Source: Coprobacter secundus (lineage in GTDB: Bacteria > Bacteroidota > Bacteroidia > Bacteroidales > Coprobacteraceae). From it: a DNA stretch of 7,203 bases. The stretch spans positions 1 through 7,203 of the forward strand of contig JTDA01000036.1 in the NCBI GenBank assembly GCA_000803105.1, written 5' to 3'. Numbering within the stretch: position 1 is the stretch's first letter; each line of letters starts with the position of its first letter. Under the pieces are notes generated by a model that saw only the letters and a list, made by a program, of their open reading frames with translations, ran no database searches and was not told the origin of the DNA. Made by a program: the position numbers and the translations under genes. This document shows positions 1-5,925 of this stretch, in pieces.

Positions 1-166
1 TCACGCCCAAGCACAGCCACCTCAAACCAAAAACATCCACCCGAAGCCGACAGATACCACCCCCAAGAGAACCAAGTATACCGGACATAAAACGCACACC
101 AAAACAAAAAACCCCTTTTACGGGAAAATTTAGCCGACCTCTGCCCCACAGCAACAAAATATTTTC

Positions 167-174
167 TATATTTG
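167..174 (+). promoter_or_regulatory. Probable Bacteroidetes -7 promoter box (TATATTTG)
   Basis: TATATTTG matches all six fixed positions of the Bacteroidetes housekeeping -7 element TAnnTTTG. It lies in an AT-rich patch of an otherwise C/A-rich leader. Transcription would start a few bases downstream and leave a short leader of about 35 bases before the GTG start at 218. No convincing TTTG-type -33 element is visible 19-21 bases upstream, so the promoter may be weak or need an activator. It is the only clear match I found in the non-coding parts of the window, which agrees with it driving the first genes of the cluster. Confidence 0.5.
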
Positions 175-217
175 TTTCTACAATGATGACTCTTTGTACG
201 ATACAAAACATAATTTA

Positions 218-820
218 GTGGAAAACAGAATAAAACTCAAAGTCTTAGGCATTACCTACAGCCAGATACAAAACGGGGCATACGCCCTCGTGTTGGCCGA
301 AGAAGAAGGGCCGCATCGCATCCCCATCATCATCGGTACCGCCGAGGCACAAGCCATTGCCATACGGCTCGAACACCTTGTTCCCCCCCGTCCCATGACA
401 CACGACCTTTTTGTCAGCTTCGCACACGCCTTTGGCATTCGCCTCGTCGAAGTTTTCATTTACAAATTTGAAGACGGAGTGTTCAGCTCCGAGCTCCTGT
501 TCGATGACGGAGAAAGGCAGATTCGCGTAGACTCCCGCACGTCAGACGCCATTGCCATTGCCCTCCGCTCACAAGCCCCCGTCTATACCACACCCGAAAT
601 CGTGGAAGAAGCCGGTATCATTTTCGACGAAACCCCCGAAGAAGCAAACAACGACGATACAGAAAGAGAAGACACCCCTAAAAAACGCACACTGAAAGAT
701 TTCACGATACAGGAATTACAAGAACAACTCGAAAAAGCAATCGATGATGAGGCCTACGAAATAGCAGCCCAGATTCAGCAAGAAATCAACCGGCGAAATG
801 AAAATCCCGGTCGATGCTAA
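218..820 (+). CDS. Bifunctional nuclease (BFN/DUF151) domain protein with C-terminal UVR motif
   Basis: The predicted 200-residue cytoplasmic protein has two parts. Residues 1-135 are a BFN (DUF151) domain. Its conserved blocks are visible: IPIIIG followed by EAQAIAI (35-49), RPMTHDLF (58-65) and DSRTSDAIAIALR (105-117). BFN proteins are reported to have RNase and DNase activity. After an acidic linker (about 138-152), residues 156-193 (TLKDFTIQELQEQLEKAI, then EAYEIAAQIQQEI) form a UVR motif, the short helical hairpin by which UvrB contacts UvrC; it also occurs in other proteins as a protein-contact module. The start is GTG at 218: from there the protein reads VENRIKLKVLGIT, which fits the usual family N-terminus. 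The in-frame TTG at 194 would add eight unrelated residues. The ATGs at 183 and 186 are in another frame that stops at 216. The nupG-like gene follows after 53 bases. The family call is firm; nuclease activity and the UVR partner are inference from the family. Confidence 0.93.
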   Translation: MENRIKLKVLGITYSQIQNGAYALVLAEEEGPHRIPIIIGTAEAQAIAIRLEHLVPPRPMTHDLFVSFAHAFGIRLVEVFIYKFEDGVFSSELLFDDGERQIRVDSRTSDAIAIALRSQAPVYTTPEIVEEAGIIFDETPEEANNDDTEREDTPKKRTLKDFTIQELQEQLEKAIDDEAYEIAAQIQQEINRRNENPGRC

Positions 821-873
821 ACTTCGGGAAACAACACAACCATAAAACTTGAAAACATAATTTATTAAGTGCT

Positions 874-2115
874 ATGAATATAAAACTTCGTCTGACCATT
901 ATGAACTTTCTCCAGTTTTTCATCTGGGGTTCTTGGTTAATCTCCTTAGGAGGCTATATGGGAGCCAGCCTGCACTTCGAAGGCGGTCAAATAGGAAAAA
1001 TATTCGCCACCATGGGCATAGCCTCCCTCTTCATGCCGGGACTGCTCGGCATCATCGCCGACCGCTGGATAAACGCAGAAAGGCTGCTCGGAGTCTGCCA
1101 CCTGCTCGGTGCCGCCCTCCTCTGGTACGCCTCCACACTTACCACCTACCAGCCCATGTACTGGATTATGCTGCTCAATATGATGGTCTACATGCCCACC
1201 CTCGCCCTTACCAATGCCGTATCATACAACGCCCTGGAAAAGTTCCACCTCGACATAGTCAAAGACTTTCCACCCATACGGGTATGGGGTACCGTAGGAT
1301 TTATCTGCGCCATGTGGGCCGTCGACCTCAGCGGCATAGCCCGCAGCCCCATGCAACTCTACGTAGGCGCAGCAGCAGCCCTGCTGTTGGGAATATACGC
1401 CTTTACCCTTCCCGCATGCCCACCCACAAAAAGCCAGAAAAAGACCCTGCTCTCAGCCTTCGGGCTCGATGCACTGGTACTTTTCAAACAAAAGAAAATG
1501 GCCATTTTCTTCCTGTTCTCCATGCTGTTAGGCGCAGCACTCCAAATCACCAATACCTTCGGAGGCTCCTTCCTCGACAGCTTCAAGTCCATACCCCAAT
1601 ACGAACACTCCTTCGGAGTAGAGCACCCCAATATCCTGCTATCCATCTCGCAGATGTCCGAGACCCTCTTTATCCTCGCCATACCCTTCTTCCTCAAACG
1701 CTTCGGCATCAAGCAAGTCATGCTCATGAGCATGTTTGCCTGGGTACTCCGATTCGGGCTCTTCGGCATCGGCAATCCCGGAAACGGACTCATACTCCTC
1801 ATCCTCTCGATGATTGTATACGGCATGGCATTTGACTTTTTCAACATATCAGGCTCCCTGTTTGTCGAGAAAGAAACCACCCCCTCCATCCGGGCAAGCG
1901 CCCAAGGGCTCTTCATGATTATGACCAACGGGCTGGGAGCCATCATCGGAGGCAATGCAAGCGGCTGGGTAGTAGACTACTTCACCACCGACCACGTCAC
2001 CGACTGGCCCGCAGCATGGTTCGTATTCGCAGGTTACGCACTGGCCATAGGCATCATATTTGCCCTCGTATTCAAATACAAGCATAACCCCCGGGAATTC
2101 GAACAAGAAGCCTGA
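874..2115 (+). CDS. nupG: MFS nucleoside permease (NupG/XapB family, nucleoside:H+ symporter)
   Basis: This is an inner-membrane proton-driven nucleoside importer of the MFS nucleoside:H+ symporter family. Its 413 residues are close to the 418 of E. coli NupG, and about twelve hydrophobic segments run along the length. Family blocks are clear: MNFLQFFIWGSWL (10-22), RVWGTVGF (136-143), SQMSETLFILAIPFFLKRFG (259-278) and YGMAFDFFNISGSLFVEKE (316-334). Arg136, Thr140, Phe143, Gln224, Asn227, Gln260, Glu263, Tyr316 and Phe320 appear to correspond to residues I recall as lining the substrate site of E. coli NupG, allowing a one- or two-residue shift. The C-terminus is a charged cytoplasmic tail after the last membrane span. 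The ATG start at 874 gives the expected N-terminus, with no Shine-Dalgarno sequence, as is normal in Bacteroidetes. A second, unrelated nucleoside transporter follows after 46 bases. The substrate could be nucleosides broadly or xanthosine in particular; sequence alone does not decide this. Confidence 0.93.
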   Translation: MNIKLRLTIMNFLQFFIWGSWLISLGGYMGASLHFEGGQIGKIFATMGIASLFMPGLLGIIADRWINAERLLGVCHLLGAALLWYASTLTTYQPMYWIMLLNMMVYMPTLALTNAVSYNALEKFHLDIVKDFPPIRVWGTVGFICAMWAVDLSGIARSPMQLYVGAAAALLLGIYAFTLPACPPTKSQKKTLLSAFGLDALVLFKQKKMAIFFLFSMLLGAALQITNTFGGSFLDSFKSIPQYEHSFGVEHPNILLSISQMSETLFILAIPFFLKRFGIKQVMLMSMFAWVLRFGLFGIGNPGNGLILLILSMIVYGMAFDFFNISGSLFVEKETTPSIRASAQGLFMIMTNGLGAIIGGNASGWVVDYFTTDHVTDWPAAWFVFAGYALAIGIIFALVFKYKHNPREFEQEA

Positions 2116-2161
2116 CGAGATTCAAAAAAATTACAAACCCTTATTACCGACCGTTCGTAAC

Positions 2162-3475
2162 ATGACTATCCCGGCACAAGGCATCAGCCTGCTATCCATA
2201 GGAAGAGGCATATTAGGAATAATGGCACTCCTCCTCATCGCATACCTCCTGAGCACAGACCGGAAAAACATCCCCTGGCGCACCGTCGCCACGGGACTGG
2301 CCCTCCAGCTCATTCTCGCATTCGGCATCCTCTACGTCCCATTCATCCAGAACAGTTTCGAATGGGCAGGACGAGCGTTTGTAAAAATCATGGACTTCAC
2401 ACGAGCCGGCTCCGCCTTTCTCTTCGGCAGCCTGCTCGACAGCAAGCACATAGGATACATATTCGTTTTCCAAGTACTCCCCACCATTATCTTCTTCTCG
2501 GCCCTCACCAGCCTGCTATACTACCTGCACATCATACAAAAAATAGTACAACTCTTCGCCTGGTGCCTCAAAGGCATATTCCGCATCTCCGGAGCCGAAG
2601 GACTCACCGTGGCCGGAAACATCTTCCTCGGACAATGCGAAGCACCCCTGCTTGCCAAAGAATACCTCCCCCGGATGAACCGTTCCGAAATATTCCTCGT
2701 CATGACAGCCGGTATGGCAACCATCGCCGGAGCCGTCATGACCGCATACATAGGCATGCTGGGAGGCGACGACCCCCAAGCACGAGTCACATTCGCCCGC
2801 TACCTGCTCTCGGCCTCGGTCATGGCAGCCCCTGCAGCCATCGTATTTGCCAAAATCATCGTCCCCCAAAACGAGAAAACAGACAACACCATAAAAGTAA
2901 ACACGATAGACAGCGGCGACAACCTGCTCGACGCCATATCCAAAGGCACCGTGCAAGGAGTAAAACTCGCGGTCACCGTCGCCGCACTACTGCTCACATT
3001 CATCGCCATGATCGCCCTCCTCAATTACCTTCTCGGAGGACTTATCGGCCGATACACCGGACTCAACCAATGGCTCTCCACACTATACGGGAGACCCATG
3101 CAATTCGACTTCCAGACACTTGTCGGGTGGATTTTCACCCCTCTGGCATGGCTCATGGGCGTCTGCAAAGAAGACATGGCCGCCGTCGGCAGCCTGCTGG
3201 GAACCAAGATGGTGCTCAACGAATTTGTCGCCTACGCCGACTTCAACACCCTGAAAAACGCAGGAGCCCTCATACAAGAAAAATCCATAATTATCACTAC
3301 ATTTGCACTGTGCGGATTTGCCAACATCAGCTCCATCGGAATGCAAATCGGAGGCATCGGCGTATTGGCACCCGGCCAGAGAAAAATGCTGACCCGATAC
3401 GGGCCCCTGGCGATGATAAGCGGCATGCTGGCATCCTGCATGTCGGCAACACTCATCGGCATGATAGTCGGATAA
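2162..3475 (+). CDS. nupC: Concentrative nucleoside transporter (CNT/NupC family)
   Basis: This is a predicted ion-coupled nucleoside importer of the CNT family, in the inner membrane. From ATG 2162 it has 437 residues, near the usual 400-425 for bacterial CNTs. The N-terminal domain starts with a membrane span at about 14-31. The gate/core region carries GQCEAPLLAKEYL (157-169), with the Gln and Glu of the family substrate-binding loop, then AGMATIAGAVMTAYIGMLG (183-201). The C-terminal core has GTKMVLNEFVAY (347-358) and CGFANISSIGMQIGG (384-398), blocks that in solved CNT structures contribute Glu, Asn and Ser contacts to nucleoside and ion. A soluble segment (about 234-258) separates the halves. 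The reading frame is open back to 2060 inside nupG, but those residues are hydrophilic and not family-like. ATG 2162 keeps the whole first span, while ATG 2222 would cut into it. Na+ versus H+ coupling and purine/pyrimidine preference cannot be read with confidence. Confidence 0.93.
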   Translation: MTIPAQGISLLSIGRGILGIMALLLIAYLLSTDRKNIPWRTVATGLALQLILAFGILYVPFIQNSFEWAGRAFVKIMDFTRAGSAFLFGSLLDSKHIGYIFVFQVLPTIIFFSALTSLLYYLHIIQKIVQLFAWCLKGIFRISGAEGLTVAGNIFLGQCEAPLLAKEYLPRMNRSEIFLVMTAGMATIAGAVMTAYIGMLGGDDPQARVTFARYLLSASVMAAPAAIVFAKIIVPQNEKTDNTIKVNTIDSGDNLLDAISKGTVQGVKLAVTVAALLLTFIAMIALLNYLLGGLIGRYTGLNQWLSTLYGRPMQFDFQTLVGWIFTPLAWLMGVCKEDMAAVGSLLGTKMVLNEFVAYADFNTLKNAGALIQEKSIIITTFALCGFANISSIGMQIGGIGVLAPGQRKMLTRYGPLAMISGMLASCMSATLIGMIVG

Positions 3476-3583
3476 CGCGCCGTCCCCCTCCCGACAACCG
3501 GAAGCAACAAACCCCGTTTCGGGAAAAGTACAGGACAGACACCCCGTACCCGTAAAAAATACAACAAAATACAATAACAAATT
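3476..3583 (+). other. Spacer between CNT gene and rsmE with A-rich leader
   Basis: The first half is C-rich and holds only a small CCCG-TTT-CGGG hairpin (3513-3523), too short and without a following T-run, so it is not a convincing terminator. The last 30 or so bases are A-rich and nearly free of G, ending at the rsmE ATG with no Shine-Dalgarno motif. Such A-rich leaders are typical ahead of Bacteroidetes genes. No TAnnTTTG box is visible, so read-through from upstream is plausible, although a promoter lacking a good consensus cannot be excluded. Confidence 0.4.
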
Positions 3584-4285
3584 ATGCACATTTTCTACAC
3601 ACCCCATATCGAAACCACTCTCGAACTGCCCGAAGAAGAATCGCGGCACTGCGTACGCGTGTTGCGCCTCGCCGAAGGCACCGAAATACGCCTGATGGAC
3701 GGCAAAGGAACCTTCTACCGTGCCGCCATCACCCTGGCACACCCCAAGCACTGCACCGTCAGCATCATAGAGAAAATACCCTCCCCCAACCCGTGGAACT
3801 GCACCCTGCACATAGCCATAGCACCCACCAAAAACATCGACCGCATAGAATGGTTTGCCGAAAAATGCACCGAAATAGGCATCGACGCCATTACCCTGCT
3901 GCACTGCCGCTACTCGGAACGCAAAGAAGTCAAAAACGAACGCATCGAAAAAATCATCATATCAGCAGCCAAGCAATCCCTCAAAGCCACGTTGCCCGCA
4001 CTGTCCGGAATCACCGATTTCAAAAAGTTCATCACACAACCCTTTGACGGAGACAAATACATAGCCCACTGCTACGACCAAGAAAACAAAATCCTGCTGA
4101 AAAACGCCTGCAAGCCGGGCACAAACACACTGGTCCTCATCGGGCCCGAAGGAGACTTCAGCACCGAAGAAGTAGAAGCAGCCATCGCCGGAGGATTCAT
4201 CCCCGTATCATTAGGAAACAGCAGGCTACGCACCGAAACCGCCGGAGTAGTCGCCTGCCACACATTACAACTGATAAACGAATAA
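3584..4285 (+). CDS. rsmE: 16S rRNA (uracil1498-N3)-methyltransferase RsmE
   Basis: RsmE uses S-adenosylmethionine to methylate N3 of U1498 in helix 44 of 16S rRNA, in the assembled 30S subunit near the decoding site. The 233-residue length is typical (E. coli RsmE has 243). The N-terminal PUA-like RNA-binding domain includes RHCVRVLRLAEG (21-32) and DGKGTFYRA (39-47). The SPOUT methyltransferase domain starts near residue 75 with KNIDRIEWFAEKCTEIGI (83-100) and the SERK segment (111-114). It ends in the C-terminal trefoil knot that binds the cofactor: LIGPEGDFSTEEV (185-197), then SLGNSRLRTETA (209-220). All expected motifs are intact. The ATG at 3584 starts directly at the family N-terminus (MHIFY). 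The kdsA gene follows after 14 bases, so the two are almost certainly co-transcribed, although their functions are unrelated. Confidence 0.96.
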   Translation: MHIFYTPHIETTLELPEEESRHCVRVLRLAEGTEIRLMDGKGTFYRAAITLAHPKHCTVSIIEKIPSPNPWNCTLHIAIAPTKNIDRIEWFAEKCTEIGIDAITLLHCRYSERKEVKNERIEKIIISAAKQSLKATLPALSGITDFKKFITQPFDGDKYIAHCYDQENKILLKNACKPGTNTLVLIGPEGDFSTEEVEAAIAGGFIPVSLGNSRLRTETAGVVACHTLQLINE

Positions 4286-4299
4286 AACAAATAAAAAAC

Positions 4300-5118
4300 A
4301 TGCTATTACAAACAGACAAACTCAAAGCCTCACAAACAAACAATTTCTTCCTGTTAGCCGGCCCTTGCGTCATCGAAGGCGAAGACATGGCACTCAACAT
4401 AGCCGAGCACATCGTCAAGATAACCCGGCGGCTCGACATCCCCTACATATTCAAAGGCTCATACCGCAAGGCAAACCGCTCTCGTATCGACTCCTTCACC
4501 GGAATCGGTGACGAAAAAGCCCTCCGCATTCTGCGCCGCATAAGCGAAACATTCGGCATACCCGTTGTGACCGACATACACACCGCCGCCGAAGCGGCCA
4601 TCGCTGCCGAATACGTAGACGTACTCCAAATACCGGCCTTCCTCTGCCGGCAGACCGACCTGCTCATAGCCGCCGCACAGACCGGAAAGACCGTAAACAT
4701 AAAAAAAGGACAATTCCTCTCCCCCGAAGCCATGAAATTCGCCGCACAAAAAGTCATAGACGCCGGCAACGACAAAGTAGCCATTACCGAGCGAGGCACC
4801 ACATTCGGGTACCACGACCTCATTGTCGACTACCGCGGCATCCCCGAAATGCAAACATTCGGATACCCCGTAATACTCGACGTCACACACTCCCTGCAAC
4901 AACCCAACCAGACATCCGGAGTCACCGGAGGCATGCCCCAGCTCATCGAGACCATAGCCCGCGCAGGCATCGCCACAGGAGCCGACGGGCTGTTCATGGA
5001 GACACACCCCGAACCCTCAAAAGCCAAATCCGACGGAGCCAACATGCTGCGCCTCGACCTGCTCGAACCCCTGCTCGAAAGACTCGTAGCCATACGGCAG
5101 ACCATCAACCGGTTTTGA
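4300..5118 (+). CDS. kdsA: 3-deoxy-8-phosphooctulonate synthase (Kdo-8-phosphate synthase) KdsA
   Basis: KdsA condenses phosphoenolpyruvate with D-arabinose 5-phosphate to give Kdo 8-phosphate, in the cytoplasmic pathway to the Kdo of lipopolysaccharide; this marks a Gram-negative host. The protein has 272 residues and a (beta/alpha)8-barrel. Visible signatures are LAGPCVIEGEDMAL (19-32), FKGSYRKANRSRIDSFTGIG (51-70), TDIHT (91-95), LQIPAFLCRQTDLL (109-122), VNIKKGQFLSPEAMK (132-146), TERGTTFGYHDLIVD (163-177) and HSLQQPNQTSG (197-207). Cys23, His197, Glu234 and Asp245 fit the four metal ligands of the metal-dependent class, as in the Aquifex enzyme; E. coli KdsA has Asn in place of the Cys. 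The start follows an A-rich 14-base gap after rsmE without a Shine-Dalgarno sequence. Genes for other Kdo steps are not in the window. An imperfect palindrome starts two bases past the stop codon. Confidence 0.96.
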   Translation: MLLQTDKLKASQTNNFFLLAGPCVIEGEDMALNIAEHIVKITRRLDIPYIFKGSYRKANRSRIDSFTGIGDEKALRILRRISETFGIPVVTDIHTAAEAAIAAEYVDVLQIPAFLCRQTDLLIAAAQTGKTVNIKKGQFLSPEAMKFAAQKVIDAGNDKVAITERGTTFGYHDLIVDYRGIPEMQTFGYPVILDVTHSLQQPNQTSGVTGGMPQLIETIARAGIATGADGLFMETHPEPSKAKSDGANMLRLDLLEPLLERLVAIRQTINRF

Positions 5119-5119
5119 C

Positions 5120-5159
5120 GCACCCCCTCCCCAAAGAGGGCGTGCCGCCACCTTCGGCG
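5120..5159 (+). repeat. Imperfect inverted repeat plus overlapping alternative hairpins after kdsA
   Basis: GCACCCCCTC (5120-5129) and GAGGGCGTGC (5136-5145) form ten-base arms with a single C-C mismatch around a six-base CCCAAA loop. GGCG (5139-5142) inside the right arm can alternatively pair with CGCC (5146-5149), and that CGCC can instead pair with GGCG (5156-5159). These structures exclude each other. No T-run follows the stem, so this is not a classical intrinsic terminator. It may be an attenuator-like element, an RNA-processing or stability hairpin for the kdsA end, or a copy of an intergenic repeat. The structure is read directly; its role is unknown. Confidence 0.4.
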
Positions 5160-5200
5160 TTCACCAAAATAAAATAAGAATCAACAAACAACAACAACCC

Positions 5201-5908
5201 ATGAAAACAAAAGACTGGATATGCCTACTCATCATCATCGCCATTTTCGCTCCCTTCCTGCTGAGCGACACCGTCTATGACCATTATCAAGAAGCCAACC
5301 GCCAGCACCCCTACCTGCTCGCATTCGCCAAGTTTGCCCTCCTCGCCACCTTCGGGGAGATGATAGGACTCAGGATAAAAAACGGCAACTACACCGAAAA
5401 AGGCTTCGGCATACTCCCCCGCGCCGTAGTCTGGGGACTTCTCGGCACGTGGATTGCCATCGCCATGAAAACCTTCGCCTCAGGAGTACCCGGGCTCATG
5501 ACCAGCCTCGGGCTCGGAGACCTCATACACCCCGCACAAGAAGGACTCACCCCGGGCAACCTCCTGCGGGCATTCCTCATCAGCCTCATGATGAACACCA
5601 CCTTCGGCCCCGTATTCATGACCCTGCACAAAATCACAGACACCCACATCCTCAACTGCGGGGGCAAGCCCAAAGCCCTCATCACCCCCATACCCTTCGG
5701 CAAAATACTCGGCTCGCTCAACTGGAAAGTACAATGGCAATTCGTATTCAAAAAGACGATACCCCTCTTCTGGATACCCGCACACACCATTACCTTCCTC
5801 CTGCCACCCCAGTCGCAAGTACTCTTTGCAGCATCCCTGAGCATCGTATTAGGAGTCATACTATCCATCGCAGCCGTAGCCGGACGCAAAAAAGAAAACA
5901 AGAACTGA
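5201..5908 (+). CDS. Polytopic membrane protein, possibly Mpv17/PMP22-like
   Basis: This 235-residue inner-membrane protein has no firm functional assignment. Hydrophobic spans are visible at about 7-22, 38-54, 73-90, 122-141, 186-202 and 208-228, and the C-terminus is basic (GRKKENKN). Distinctive segments are FGEMIGLRIKNGNY (51-64), LPRAVVWGLLGTWIAIAMK (72-90), MMNTTFGPVFMTLHKITDTH (130-149) and WKVQWQFVFKKTIPLFWIP (175-193). The C-terminal third (W-rich loop, then FVFKKTIP, a proline-bearing helix and a last span ending VILSIA) resembles the organisation of the Mpv17/PMP22 family, best known from mitochondrial and peroxisomal membranes. I make that match from pattern memory, not from an alignment, so treat it as tentative. 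The ATG at 5201 follows an A-rich leader (5166-5200). The MFS transporter gene starts 17 bases after its stop, suggesting co-expression and possibly a shared transport role. It could equally be a Bacteroidetes-specific conserved hypothetical protein. Confidence 0.75.
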   Translation: MKTKDWICLLIIIAIFAPFLLSDTVYDHYQEANRQHPYLLAFAKFALLATFGEMIGLRIKNGNYTEKGFGILPRAVVWGLLGTWIAIAMKTFASGVPGLMTSLGLGDLIHPAQEGLTPGNLLRAFLISLMMNTTFGPVFMTLHKITDTHILNCGGKPKALITPIPFGKILGSLNWKVQWQFVFKKTIPLFWIPAHTITFLLPPQSQVLFAASLSIVLGVILSIAAVAGRKKENKN

Positions 5909-5925
5909 CCCACATTACACACCGC

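Noticed and set aside
1..90. Reading frames open to the left edge on the + strand and a 29-codon minus-strand frame from ATG at 88
   Set aside because: All three + frames are open only because the strand is poor in T and G. The residues (Pro, Thr, Lys and His rich, or Gly/Leu rich on minus) show no recognisable family, and nothing decides between them.
100..130. Possible weak terminator hairpin on the minus strand (CCC-GTAAAA-GGG followed by Ts)
   Set aside because: The stem is only three to four pairs and no minus-strand gene ends there.
2060..2161. Extended N-terminus of the CNT protein overlapping nupG
   Set aside because: It would need a TTG start inside nupG, and the added 34 residues are hydrophilic and unlike CNT N-termini.
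3513..3523. CCCG-TTT-CGGG hairpin as terminator of the CNT transcript
   Set aside because: Four base pairs with no T-run are not enough to support a terminator.
2362..3555. 397-codon + strand open frame overlapping the CNT gene and running past its stop
   Set aside because: It is Arg/His/Pro-rich with no family features, as expected for the shifted frame of a C-rich gene. The CNT frame carries all conserved motifs.
3083..3904. 273-codon minus-strand open frame across the CNT gene end and rsmE
   Set aside because: It is an antisense shadow: stop codons are rare on this strand because of the A+C bias. It crosses a real intergenic spacer and has low-complexity Gly/Cys/Val/Phe content.
4459..5007. 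182-codon minus-strand open frame inside kdsA
   Set aside because: It mirrors kdsA codon positions and has no family resemblance, start context or promoter.
5449..5925. Extended N-terminus of the MFS transporter overlapping the preceding gene
   Set aside because: The added residues are an Arg/His/Pro-rich shifted-frame translation. The transporter begins naturally at ATG 5926.
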